From: Theocolax elegans
Lineage: Eukaryota > Arthropoda > Insecta > Hymenoptera > Cerocephalidae
NCBI GenBank assembly: GCA_026168455.1
Contig: CM047431.1
Location: 60,718,910-60,782,909 of the forward strand
Length of the DNA stretch: 64,000 nt
Reading direction: 5' to 3'
Shown piece after piece: positions 46,775 through 58,975 of this stretch. A program made the translations under genes and the position numbers. The notes beneath the pieces were generated by a model. It was not told the origin of the DNA and searched no databases. It worked only from the letters and a program-made list of their open reading frames with translations. Numbering within the stretch: position 1 is the stretch's first letter; every line of letters begins with the position of its first letter.

Positions 46775-47847
46775 CACTGCCAGTCACTTACTTTTACCCC
46801 CCCTGGAGCAAAATAGGATAAAGTTTAAAGTTTTGTATCTTTGAAAGAGATCATCGTACAAAAACCAGTCGGAGACCATTTGAAAGCTTATTTTAATACC
46901 TTTCGATTGGCCTAAGTCACTTATAAAAAATACTATTTTTTGAAACTATTAAATGGCAATAAACTAGTTTCAAAAAAAAATTTTTGGACACCTTTTTGAA
47001 TTCAATGCAGTTTTCAAAAGATTGACGAAACCAAAAGGTTATCCAGATAGATTTTTAGCTTTTTTCAACAGCTTTCGACTGGTTTTTTTTTCATTTTTGT
47101 AACTTTATTTTAAACAAAGTTACGGTAGTTTTTGCTCGAAAATAGCCTTTTTTTTAAAATCTAAATATATTAAAAACTTTTATAGATACAAAAAAATGAT
47201 AAAGAGAAAAAATGTCACTTTTATATCGTAGAATACGAAAATTTTTTAAGTAAGAGCAAACAAAAAAATTTTGTATTACCTGTATTTTTTTTAAGTACAA
47301 TCATCTTTAAAAAAAATCAACCTGCAGAGGTAAAATATACAGTTAATAAAAAATTTTTTTGTTTGCTCTTACTTAAAACATTTTCGTATTCTACGATATA
47401 AAAGTGACATTTTTTCTCTTTATCATTTTTTTGTATCTATAAAAGTTTTTAATATATTTAGATTTTAAAAAAAAGGCTATTTTCGAGCAAAAACTACCGT
47501 AACTTTGTTTAAAATAAAGTTACAAAAATGAAAAAAAAACCAGTCGAAAGCTGTTGAAAAAAGCTAAAAATCTATCTGGATAACCTTTTGGTTTCGTCAA
47601 TCTTTTGAAAACTGCATTGAATTCAAAAAGGTGTCCAAAAATTTTTTTTTGAAACTAGTTTATTGCCATTTAATAGTTTCAAAAAATAGTATTTTTTATA
47701 AGTGACTTAGGCCAATCGAAAGGTATTAAAATAAGCTTTCAAATGGTCTCCGACTGGTTTTTGTACGATGATCTCTTTCAAAGATACAAAACTTTAAACT
47801 TTATCCTATTTTGCTCCAGGGGGGGTAAAAGTAAGTGACTGGCAGTG
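46775..47847. mobile_element. Foldback element family B, 1,073-bp near-perfect palindrome flanked by TA
   Basis: It begins CACTGCCAGTCACTTACTTT and ends with the reverse complement. Arms 46775-47272 and 47350-47847 (498 bp each) align with no indels and only isolated mismatches (for example near 47252 and 47370). TA lies immediately outside both ends (46773-46774, 47848-47849), the target of Tc1/mariner-type elements, and CACTGCCAGTCA-like termini fit that superfamily. The 77-bp centre is unpaired. There is no transposase frame, so it is non-autonomous. Confidence 0.92.
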
Positions 47848-48381
47848 TACATAGATTTTCCGACTTGAAATAACATTACAAAATTTGAGTTGGGCTTTTC
47901 TTTGTACGTGATGGCATCGATGTAATATGTTAATTAATCAAATATTTAAAAATACCGTGCACTGAGGGAAAGGAATACTTGAGACAAATGACGTTTCCTT
48001 AACTGTTAAGATCTGATGACTTAAATATGGGCAAATGAATATTTCTTTACTGTTAAGTATTATTTCCATCAGTTCTTAACAGTTATACTTTCATTCGCTT
48101 CTATTAACGTAAAATCTTAACAGTCAATTTATAGCAACAATTGCACGATCACTTTCTCACAAATATTTCTTTCTCTCAGTGTGTAAAACCCGCGCTCGTT
48201 AATATACCTTTGTGCAAATAAAAAAAAATAATACGTGTATTTATTTACTTTTGTTTTTAATTGTAGAGCAGTGCATCGTAGATGCTATTAAAATCAAAAT
48301 TGCTTATATTAATGAAAATCAAAGTGAGTACCAATTTTTTTTATGAATAGCTAATTGGTTTACGTATTTTATGAATATTGC
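47848..48381. other. Intergenic, no gene recognised
   Basis: Non-coding. The sequence immediately upstream of the hammerhead-like motif may belong to the same retroelement remnant. Confidence 0.4.
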
Positions 48382-48420
48382 CCGATGAGGATCGAGGATA
48401 TCCATCGAAACGTTGCCGCA
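48382..48420 (+). ncRNA. Hammerhead-ribozyme-like motif (degenerate), copy 3
   Basis: CCGATGA (48382-48388) stands for CUGANGA with one change. A stem of GAT/ATC with an inner GG..CC follows, then GAAAC (48407-48411). CG then pairs with CG around loop TTGC, and A follows at the cleavage position. An A-C mismatch occupies the base of stem III as in copy 1. Downstream ATAATTAATCATTAATATCG resembles sequence after copy 2, supporting common descent. Confidence 0.5.
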
Positions 48421-50593
48421 TAATTAATCATTAATATCGACTAAAATTTCCATCAAATGAAATAAATAATTTAACGTGCCCAATCATTTATTTATACGAT
48501 TCGTATATATATATAAACGTTATGGAACTTTTAAATTTTTATAAAAAAAAACAGACTCTATACATATATTCTTCTGACATATGTAAAATGTGTAATATTT
48601 TAGCTTAATATAAATGAAAGTGTTGGGCTTACGGATTTTATTATTTAACAACATTGATATATAAATGGTTTTCTATAACCCAACAAATCCAGCTTGTTTT
48701 CGGGTAAAATATTTATGTATTAAAAACTTTACTCACGTCATGGTTAATAAATGCGAAATCAGTATTAAATAAAATATTTAGATTTTTAGATAAAATGATT
48801 CTCCAGCTTAACAAATCCAACTTATTTTAAGATACTATATATATATATATATATATACAGGTATGAACAGTTTTTTTTCCCATTAATTTTAATATCGTAA
48901 TGAATCAACGAAATCAAAATGAAATAGTAAGTCTCTCGAATATATTTTGCCGCTTTGAACGCAAGAATAGTACCATATTCTTTTATCGTTCGTCATATTT
49001 AATACGGTAAACAATTGACCATTACGAATATCGATCAAATTTTATTGGACTCTCGAATTTTCTGCCGCGTTATAAACGTAAGAGAGCTAAAATTTTTTAT
49101 CGTCCCATCTCCATATATGATGGAACAGTAAATTACGATTGACGGATTAACTTATAATAAAATTTATCGTTGCCCAGGTTCCAATGATTTTTCCAAGCTC
49201 GCGCCTTAAAAGTAAACGTAATCCAATAACTATTACTCCTCTTTACAAGAAACAAAGAAGAAGAACAAAAAAAATAAACTGAAAATCTTGCACCTACACT
49301 AGAATAGGTACAAGAATTCAAACGCATCCACACACTAAGAATTGTTGGAAAAGGTGTAAATGGAACGTCGCGCTTCGTTTGCGCCTGAATCGTCACGTGA
49401 AATTCGATTATCCCAAGAATTTCGATAAATCCTCACATTGAAATCATCATAGCAGAAAGTTGTTTTCGTTTGATCAATCGGCATAACGTTTTATTGCGCT
49501 TTAACCATGGTTAAGCAAACTCAAATCGGATATCGATGTATCGCGTGGTTGGTTTTTTGTTCCTCTCCGAGAACTCGATGTACGCCTTATCGATGAGATG
49601 TCGTTTTGATAAAAAGAGAGGTGATTCTTAATATCAAGCAAGTTTATATCTTTTTTTGAGCTGATCGTACATCTATTGCTTTAATAACTATACATAGTAC
49701 ACATATTAATAATTCTTGAATTTTACCGCTACGATGGACGAATAACGTTTTATATATATGTAATGATGTATACTTACCTAAGGTAGCAATTCATTCAATA
49801 TCTTAACTATAAAATGGACATTTTTAATAGAAATGACTAGAGAATATTTTCTGTTTGTTCCATAGCTATGAAACACTTTTTTCTCATTCTTATTTCGCCC
49901 ATCTATTGGAAAGAAATCAACAGTTCCATACTTCCATCTTATTCGTCAATTTGCTAAAAATATTTTTAACTTTACAAAAGTGCTATGTAATAAGCTATTA
50001 AGTCGGCATTAAAAATGGTTTTGACAGATTTGCTTCTGGCATAAAAGAAACCCACACATCAGGAATGTTCGATGAGATGAAAAACCGCTGCCTATACAAT
50101 CCCATATGATATATTATATAATATATTACTGAAATATAGTATTATTTAATTATTTAAAACAAAATGTCATAACACTTTTTAAAATTTATATATTAACTAG
50201 TCATTTGCGTTATTAATTTTAATTTTAAAAAAAAATATTGTCAACTGATATAAAAAACTTTTAATGGTATCAATTAAAAATATAAAGAATTATCTTTTTT
50301 TTCGTTTCCTTAAATTTTCTAAAAACATTTTCTTCCAAAAATATGGTTAGCTTCACATTAGACTATTTTATAAGTAAACAAAATTTTAATAATTATTACA
50401 TTTTAGATAATGATTTTTTTAATTTTTCCAGCATTATGCTATAATTATATTCTATTTCTACGATTTGTTCAACATATTTGATGAATTATTTTCAGAGATA
50501 TAAGCAATTAAACATTTTTTTAAAAAATATATAATGCTTAACTTAGGTAATTATAGATATTTTATTTTATAGATATTATGTATACTATATATA
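48421..50593. other. Intergenic, no gene recognised
   Basis: It holds an (AT)n tract at 48839-48857 and a moderately complex block at 48900-49640. A minus-strand 87-codon frame (49133-49396) has no support. Confidence 0.5.
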
Positions 50594-51129
50594 TGGGTTA
50601 TTCCATGCGAAGTGGTCCAATCAAAATTTTAAATTGCACCAAATTTTGGGTACACGTTGCAAATGTTTTTCAAAATACAGAAAAAAATTTTTAGGTACCG
50701 GAATCTATTTGCTCAAAAGTTATTCTAACCTCAAAAAGTGAATTTTTCCAAGTTTTTTTCACATCAGCTGGGTTTACCGCTATATAACTCAAAATCTATC
50801 AACTTTTACTATAGAACATTATATGTAACATTCGTTGCTAATTATGTCTAGAATTTATCCTTCTGGGTTAGAATTTCTAATCACAAGGTCAATGTTACAT
50901 AAACTACATGTCAATATTTAACTTAAAAAAAGTGTAAGTACGCCATAATTGATTTTTTTCTACAAAAGTCTAAAAGAAAGCTTGGAGCAATACCTTTCAA
51001 ATGGTCTGTAGCATTTTTATGGCCTTCAATTCTGTAAAAAGTTATGATTATTTAAAGAAACGCGAAATTTTTTAAATAATTTAAATGGGAATCACCATGT
51101 TAATTTTTGTGAATTTTTAGTATTTCTTA
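50594..51129. mobile_element. Foldback element family A, single arm
   Basis: It begins GGGTTATTCCATGCGAAGTG after an (AT)n tract and follows the left arm of family A through the centre motif (GGGAATCACCATGTTAATTT), then ends in an AT tract. The second arm is missing, so the copy cannot fold back. Confidence 0.85.
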
Positions 51130-52204
51130 TATATATATTAAAGATACATTATAGATATTATTATTTTACAAAAGATCAAGTGGATTAAATGCATTTTATT
51201 CCTGAAAACGTTCGACATAAGAAACCCCAATTTTTCACATTCAAAATTTTTTTAATCAAAACTAATCGATATAATTACTTCAAATTTTTACAGTTTATGA
51301 CTTTCGATGATTCTTTCATCAAAAAAATTTTCAGCTCATTTGACTAATTAATTTCCAAAATGTAAAATATTTAAAAAAACGTTTTTTTAAATAACAAGAA
51401 AACTAATAAAGATAATTTGTTAATCCTACATCGAGTAATTAGATTTATTATTCTCTATGAAGTACATTAGGTCCAATTAAAAAAAATGAATAATATTATC
51501 CAAATTTAAAAAAAATTAATTTTTTAAAAATCGTAAAATGTTTTTAAAACAAAAACTATTTGGATGATGAATAACCAAAGTCTTTTCCAGAATTTGGAAA
51601 CTGTCAAGCAAGCTACATACGCAAGCTAGGTGATATTGACCGAATAGTTTCGAAAATACGGCGGTGTACGTACGTACACACACACCATCCATACAAACAT
51701 TTTCTAAAAACACGTGATTTCGCCTCCTGACGTGTCAAAACATACTATAATATGTTTTCAACTTTACTATTACGAAGCTTCTTGTACGAGGAAGCAAAAT
51801 ATAACAGGCCTAATAATCGAGTGACTGATACAAATTGCTACACAATGTAAAGGATAAAGTGCCATAATTCCATACATTAATAATATTAATTATATTATTT
51901 AATCACACAGATAATCAGATTATCTTTACTTTAATTTAAATATAAATAAATATCAATCTTTTTTTAATGTAAATATAAATTTTTAATTCATATTTATATC
52001 AGTTTCAGCTTTGTATTGTATATCACTTTAAAGAATTAAAATTAATATAATCTAAATGTTAATCAAGCCATTTAGGAACTTTGTTAAAAAATATTTTTAC
52101 CTTGTGAAAACATCTTTGCAGTAAAGTTATATAGTTTTAAGCAATGTAACTACATAAACATTTCCAAATCTGGAGAAAATTGAAGATTAAAAGCATATAG
52201 TACA
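51130..52204. other. AT-rich stretch, no gene recognised
   Basis: Nothing supported beyond short frames. Confidence 0.4.
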
Positions 52205-52415
52205 TTTTAACAAGAATGTCAAACGCAACAATTATATGATTTCCTACGGGTACTTTATAAGTGTCACCGCGCTTAATGTAAAAGTTTCCAAGTCTATCTC
52301 AGTCAGTTTCAGTGACACATATTGGAAACCGTTGAACAGGATTTTTCTTATCCTCAGATAATGAAACATTTTTATTATACCATCATTTGCCTGTAAATAT
52401 ATAATAAAATGTATT
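52205..52415. repeat. Dispersed repeat, copy 2 of 2
   Basis: Same orientation and block order as 35585-35790 (TTAATGTAAAAGT, GTCAGTTTCAGTGA, CATTTGCCTGTAAATATATA). Unclassified. Confidence 0.65.
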
Positions 52416-53640
52416 CAAATATATAAAGTGACTCTTTTAAAGAGTATATTTATTTGGTAGAATATTTTCTGAGTTACTAATTGTATAAAAACTTTATAAT
52501 TTACCGCTTATTTTGGTCAATAATCCATTATGATATACTTTTTCATGGATTCTAAAACGGATGGACAACCATGTTACTACAAAAACGAAGGTTTCCTAAA
52601 AATTTTCATGACAGTCCCAATGTATTTTAAATGCGCGTGTTCATTTGCTGGCTTTTCCGTTCATTTACTATAGATTTTCGTCATATATTTATATCTTCTG
52701 TTTAATTTTCAAACAATTAAACAAAGAAATCGAGTTATTATATTTCAAATAACTAATACGATAGGCATAAAGGTTTTAAGAATTACAAATTATCCTTATT
52801 CGTTCATTCACCGAGTATGTCACTCTGATTTGAGTAGATTGTTATAATCTAAAATTAACGAAATGAATGATTGACGTATATTTTTTCCTATGTACGAAGG
52901 AGGTCAAAGGTTTAACAAGATGCAAAATCTAAGTTGTCATTATTTATATTGAGTGAAGTTTCATCACTTGGCATGCTGGGTTAATTTAAGTTCATTTTAA
53001 GTCATGATTTAATTTGTCAAATTAAATTGAATATACTGATGATCAGTTCAAGTGGAATGAAATTAGTTTTATCGTTTTAATAATACTAATAAGTTTTTTT
53101 ATACATCCGCGGATAATTGAATAAAATATCGAAAATGTAGCAGTGAGATTGTACTGAAGTGGTCAATCATGAAAATCATAATTTATCCGTTTATTTATAT
53201 TGTCACTTGAGTTACTTTATTCCCTGATCCTGGATATGAGAAAAGGCGAGAGGTTGAGTAACAAAAAGTCGATCTGTTTACTGAACAATAACTTTAAAAA
53301 ACTCTGAACTTAAGAACTACAACTATAATCTACAATCATCTTATTCCTTAGAATGACGGGAGATTATATACTTGTTGATGCGTCAAAGTTAGACGTTGCG
53401 GATCATCCCATATGCTATGTGTACGTTACAACATCTACCTAACAAAACGAAAAAATATAGAAATTGAAACGATTATCGAGGAAAAAGAGTAACGATTTTC
53501 GTAAAAAATTGGTATATATAAAATAATTAGTTACAATACGTACATGCGAACATATCTGTACCCAACCTCATTAAAGCTAAAAAAAAATAGTAATATCTGG
53601 TCAAATTTGTACCGCAGAACGGTGTTGTATCTAGGTGGCG
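52416..53640. other. AT-rich stretch, no gene recognised
   Basis: Nothing supported. Confidence 0.4.
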
Positions 53641-53689
53641 CAAAATATTTGGTTAAATTTGATCCAGTTATTATTCGGTATGAAAAGGG

Positions 53690-53965
53690 AAAAGGGAGGA
53701 GGAGTTAGTCCGTGCGGTATCCCTAAACGTAAGCCCGAGAGTGTCATTTGCCATTAGGTAGGTAGGAAACCTCCTCCTCGTCGGAAGGTTGGACAAATAG
53801 GCTGCGGGTGAGCCCGTGGAACGTTAGCCCGCGGCTTTTCCCCGTGTCATGAAATTCACAATGGGAAAGGCTGAGCAAGCTCGAAGGAACCGCAGGGCCC
53901 TTAACAATACTCGTGATGTGTGTACCTATTACCCTTTCTCTCTCTCTCTCTCTTCCTCTCTCTTG
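53690..53965 (+). mobile_element. GC-rich block, possibly the tail of a 5'-truncated non-LTR retrotransposon
   Basis: A sharply less AT-rich segment contains GAGCCCGTGGAACGTTAGCC and CCTCCTCCTCGTCGGAAGG motifs, and (CT)n at its right end. It reminds me of 3' untranslated tails of R1-clade LINEs, but no reverse transcriptase remnant is present. The class is a guess. Confidence 0.25.
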
Positions 53966-54373
53966 TTACGTCTCACCACTGGGCTTCTGATATTATATGG
54001 GTTTTCTACATTGCTGCAGTTAGTTATTATTATTGTTACAATGATATATTAAGACAATAACTCAATATTACAAATTACATATTTATTTGCCTGTATATAA
54101 TTATACGTTATTTGCGAGCAGTTTTGCAAGTGCAGAGAAAAGTCGTCGTTGACACAGCACACCTTATACGTGCTCTCTGAATGACAATAAACTAATCTTT
54201 ACTAATCAATCAAGTATTGTCAATCGTTATAACTCATACCCATTTAACGCTACTTCTCGTCGTTGCAATATTAATAAACCGCATTCGATCCGTGTTGTCA
54301 TTTACCGGTATACGGTATATTTTTTGTGTCAATCGTTCACTGTGTGATTAAAAGGATTATATGAATCCGTGTA

Positions 54374-54706
54374 ATGCAACTCCATAATTTTATTCTCGAT
54401 TCTCCGGATGTAGCGTCCGTCGCTGAAAGTCCGTCACTCTACTGTGAATACATAAAACATACTCGCAATAATTTTTATCGTACTTCTAAAAGCATATTTG
54501 ATAGCATTCTTCATCTGAATGACAACCGTCCTTACCGGCTTCTTCAACTGCGCGACCGTTCCATGCAAACAAGCAAACAAGATACAACGAAAGATATACT
54601 TTTCTTAAATATATACCGTTACTCTATTTACGGAGGGATCGGCTCGGTAAGTCAATCGAATTGCCCTCCAATTTTCGGATTTTGGATTTGCGGAGCGTCT
54701 TCGTAA
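54374..54706 (+). CDS. Hypothetical 110-codon open frame
   Basis: The frame starts at an ATG and ends in TAA. Base composition is more balanced than the surroundings. No domain, signal peptide or membrane segment is recognised, there is no flanking splice evidence, and the N-terminal stop is close upstream. It may be part of an unrecognised repeat or a chance frame. Confidence 0.15.
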   Translation: MQLHNFILDSPDVASVAESPSLYCEYIKHTRNNFYRTSKSIFDSILHLNDNRPYRLLQLRDRSMQTSKQDTTKDILFLNIYRYSIYGGIGSVSQSNCPPIFGFWICGASS

Positions 54707-54899
54707 CTGCGGGAAATCTTGTAATAGTTAACCTTTTAATCTGCTGTCATTAAACAAATTAATAATTGCAATAAAATAATATGTTTACAAATGAAAATTT
54801 GTTTGTAAGTTAAGATAAATTTATCCGCACTTCCGAACTAAAATCTATTTTTAGATTAGTAATTACATTTATTTGCAAAAATTAAACGGACTTATTATA

Positions 54900-55257
54900 T
54901 ATTACAAAGCTATTCAATATTAGCAATTAATAATTTTTTTCGTGACAATTGAAATAATTTCTTAATTTTTTAAACAAATAATATTATTATTAACTTTTGT
55001 TTAAAATGTTTTTGATCAATTGATATTTAACACAACTATTTTAATTAATTATGACACTCCGTTACTCTAAAATTAAAAGTTAAAAGTTAAAATAGTTGTG
55101 TTACATATAAATTGACCAAAAAAATTACAATAAAAGTTAATAATAATACAATTTGTTTAAAAATTTAAGAAATGTTTTCAATGGCTATGAAAAAAATTAT
55201 TAATTGTTAATATTGAATAGCTTTTTTCAATTTTAACCCAGGCTTGTCCCCTTGAAC
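54900..55257. mobile_element. Family C palindromic element, short
   Basis: AAGCTATTCAATATTAGCAA (54908) recurs inverted as TTAATATTGAATAGCTTTTT (55207). The central ACACAACTATTTTAATTAAT (55030) is mirrored by AAAATAGTTGTGTTACATAT. The right end CCAGGCTTGTCCCCTT is the family C terminus. The left terminus is missing. Confidence 0.7.
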
Positions 55258-55262
55258 TCTTT

Positions 55263-55739
55263 GAAAAATAGACAGAATGTACATAAAAACAAGATTAAAA
55301 CTAACTCTTAAGGTTAAAATAAAAGTATTAAAATTTAACAATTACAGATTTCAAAGTGTCGTTTCAATGAATCAATAGTATGGATTGAAGAAATACAAAT
55401 GAATAAAAGGTTTTAAGATCTTTTCTTTCGATTTAATGACAAATAAAACCTATTATTTGATAAAAAAAAGCAAATTTTAATAGCTATTACAATTAAAAAG
55501 ATCATGAAAGATTTCAAAAGTTACAAAAGAATCGTTGTATATTCGGGTGTCGCTATTAAGGGGGTGCCATAGTGAAAAACTATCGACGAAGCGTCGGTAA
55601 TGTAGTAAGCTGTAATGTACTAGTAGCGCCATCATCCGTTGAAAAATTATATTAATTTATAACCTCACAGTAGATGGCGCCAATAGTACATTCCAGCTAT
55701 CATATTCATTCATAAATAACCTTTGTAGATTGCATTATT
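55263..55739. other. Intergenic, no gene recognised
   Basis: AT-rich. A small inverted similarity around GTAGTAAGC..GCGCCATC..GGCGCC (55590-55690) is present; no gene. Confidence 0.4.
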
Positions 55740-57215
55740 TAACATAATTAATACAGACGATGCAGGAATATTTTAATCACAATTTTTACAATAAACTTTT
55801 TGACAACAATTGTTATCCACTTTCCATGCAATCGTTTTCTGCATTTTGATATACAGACGATGCAGGAATTATACAACTTAATTTGACATTTATTACTACA
55901 TTTTCCGTGCAATCGTTTTCTGCATTTTGATACGCAGACAATGCAGGAATTTTGAAACCAAAAATTATTACAATAATCAATTATACATCTATTGCTATAC
56001 ATAATTCTATGCGATCGTTTTCTGCATTTTGTTAGGCAGACGATGCACGAATTGTTACCATAAAATTATACAATAATCATTTTGACAACTATTGCTATAC
56101 TTTTTCCATGCAATCGTTTTCTGCATTTTGATACGCAGACGATGCAGGAATTTTGAAACCAAAATTATTACAACAATCAATTTAACAACTATTGCTACAC
56201 ATAATTCTATGCGATCGTTTTCTGCATTTTGTTAGGCAGACGATGCACGAATTGTTACCATAAAATTATACATTGATCATTTTGACAACTACTGTTACAC
56301 ATTTTCCATGCAATCGTTTTCTGCATTTTGATACGCAGACGATGCAGGAATTTTGAAACCAAAATTATTACAATAATCAATTATACAACTATTGCTATAC
56401 ATAATTCTATGCGATCGTTTTCTGCATTTTGTTAGGCAGACGATGCACGAATTGTTACCATAAAATTATACAATAATCATTTTGACAACTATTGCTATAC
56501 TTTTTCCATGCAATCGTTTTCTGCATTTTGATACGCAGACGATGCAGGAATTTTGAAACCAAAATTATTACAACAATCAATTTAACAACTATTGCTACAC
56601 ATAATTCTATGCGATCGTTTTCTGCATTTTGTTAGGCAGACGATGCACGAATTGTTACCATAAAATTATACAATGATCATTTTGACAACTACTGTTATAC
56701 ATTTTCCATGCAATCGTTTTCTGCATTTTTATCCGCAGACGATGCAGGAATTTTGAAACCAAAAATTATTACAATAATCAATTATACAACTATTGCTATA
56801 CATAATTCTATGCGATCGTTTTCTGCATTTTGTTAGGCAGACGATGCACGAATTGTTACCATAAAATTATACAATGATCATTTTGACAACTATTGTTACA
56901 CATTTTCCATGCAATCGTTTTCTGCATTTTGATACGCAGACGATGCAGGAATTTTGAAACCAAAAATTATTACAATAATCAATTATACAACTATTGCTAT
57001 ACATAATTCTATGCGATCGTTTTCTGCATTTTGTTAGGCAGACGATGCACGAATTGTTACCATAAAATTATACAATAATCATTTTGACAACTATTGCTAT
57101 ACTTTTTCCATGCAATCGTTTTCTGCATTTTGATACGCAGTCGATGCAGGAATTTTGAAACCAAAATTATTACAATAATCAATTTAACAACTATTGCTAT
57201 ATATTTTTTTTTAGT
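55740..57215. repeat. Satellite with two-monomer higher-order repeat (200 bp)
   Basis: About 15 monomers of 100 bp share TTTTCTGCATTTTG..GCAGACGATGCA. From 56037 they alternate strictly between type A (CCATGCAATCG.., ..TGCAGGAATTTTG) and type B (TCTATGCGATCG.., ..TGCACGAATTGTTACC). CGATGCACGA of type B occurs at 56041, 56241, 56441, 56641, 56842 and 57043. The left edge (55753-55935) consists of more irregular monomers. Confidence 0.95.
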
Positions 57216-57220
57216 AAAAC

Positions 57221-58294
57221 GTCCCTGGTAGAAAATAAAGCATCAGTTATGGTCGGCTCGTCATCTATTGACCATTTCAGGGTGGTCAGAAGATTCGACC
57301 AGAGTTTGACCATAGGTTAATATTTTGTCATTAAACTAAATTTTAGAATTTTTGACTTTCTACGCGATTACAGCAATAAAAATTAAACTATTTAAACTAA
57401 CAAGGAAACTATTTGCTGATAATCTTCAAATCTCTTATATTAGAGTTCGTATGCAAAAATATCAGTTCATTACCATATGCAGTTATTCAGCGATGAAGCT
57501 CAAATCTCTTATATTAGTGTTCGTATGCATAAATATCAATTCATTACTGCTTATATGCTATTCATCGATGAAGCTTAAATCACTTTTACTGTTGTTCGCA
57601 GGCAAAAATTTCATTTTTAGGGAAACTGTACTTTGAACATGAGCATACACTTAAAATTTATTCGATAAAGCTCAAATGATTTATTCTGGTATTCGTACAC
57701 AAGAACAGGATTTCTGAAAAAAAATTTTTTTCAATTGTGACACTTTATTTCTACAATTTTTCAAAATGGTTTATTTCATCTATTTTTTTAACAAACTGTA
57801 AATATTAAAAAAAATTTATTTGTTAAAGTTGTTTTTTTAATTGAAAAAAGTGCTTATTTAGATCAATTAAGATTTAATTACTACATCCATATATGTTTCA
57901 TATATACTTAAATACCTTCATAATTTGTTTATTTAGTTACAAACAATGTATTTGGAAGTAAATGTAAGATATGCACTAATTTATAGTATTTAATCTTTCA
58001 TTGTAAAATAAATGTGAAACGATATTTTTAAAAAGAATAACATTTTTTCTTATTTAGTTGAACAATTAATCAGACAAAACTAAGTATAACTTATTTATAT
58101 TCATTTATTATTTATATTCATATGATTATATGTCTAACCTCAAAATCATTCATTATACGCGTACGGTAAACTTATGGTGAAATTCCGTCGGGTGTAAGCG
58201 GGGTTTTACACCAGAAACTACTCTATTTTCTGACCACTGATCATAAAATTGACAGACATTATGTCAAACGTATGCTCAAATTTCTACCAGGGGT
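57221..58294. mobile_element. Element inserted in the satellite array
   Basis: GTCCCTGGTAGAAA (57221-57234) and TTTCTACCAGGGGT (58281-58294) are inverted ends. A second inverted motif (TGGTCAGAAGA near 57275; TTTTCTGACCACTG near 58230) lies inside. Satellite sequence lies on both sides, showing insertion into or splitting of the array. The interior is AT-rich and non-coding, with a degenerate tandem repeat. Confidence 0.6.
57420..57700. repeat. Degenerate tandem repeat, about 75-95-bp period
   Basis: Four copies of GATGAAGCTCAAATCTCTTA..GTTCGTATGC..AAATATCA with increasing divergence to the right. Confidence 0.6.
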
Positions 58295-58299
58295 TTTTG

Positions 58300-58375
58300 A
58301 CTGTATTATTACACTTTTTATGCATTCGTTTTCTGCATCTGATATGCTGTTCAATGCAATCATTCTATGAATTAC
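58300..58375. repeat. Satellite remnant right of the inserted element
   Basis: ACTTTTTATGCATTCGTTTTCTGCATCTGATATGC.. resembles a type A monomer of the 55740-57215 array. Confidence 0.6.
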
Positions 58376-58439
58376 CTTATTTTACCCAAATCTACTTAAT
58401 AAAAATTTATGTTGGCATCGTAGCTAAGCGCTAGCTGGT

Positions 58440-58920
58440 GTTGACATGGGCATCGCAAACAGTAGTTAGATGCAGGACTAGTTGACTAGTAGACAGCAGA
58501 TAAATAAAGAATCCATTGTCATCGCAGTCTGCATTTAGTGGAAGATTCTATGAATGTTGTACTAAACTTCAATCCTAATCCGACCATTGACAGGGATGTA
58601 CAAATGCACTTAGACATTAACCTGGAAGTACCTAAAAAGTTTTTTTACATGAACTAATCATTCACATATATAAAAGGAAACCGATGCAATAATTGAAGAG
58701 TAAGAACAGTAACCTAATCTACAAACGCAACTCTCATAATTACGGTCAATCGGTTAATTTTTCACTCACAAGATAGTCCTACATCCTTCACACATAATTT
58801 GACTGTACTTCTTTAGGTAGAGAATAAGATCTGCATAATGGTTTGGCGTTGGGTATTATTTCTAAAGACAATAATATGTATGCAATCAAACATAACCTTT
58901 ATTACGTGCATGCAAGGAGT
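58440..58920. repeat. Diverged extra copy of part of the 1,457-bp unit
   Basis: ACAGGGATGTACAAATGCAC, AAAAGTTTTTTTA, TGCAATAATTGAAGAG and ACGGTCAATC follow in the same order as in 59210-59360, but with many substitutions and an expanded end. Confidence 0.7.
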
Positions 58921-58975
58921 ACCTGAAATTTCTCGTATATGGACTGCTTAATTACTAATATAGACAAAAGCCGTT

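Noticed and set aside
57352..57636. 94-codon frame with repeated segments
   Set aside because: It lies on a degenerate tandem repeat inside the inserted element; the repetition in the protein only mirrors the DNA.
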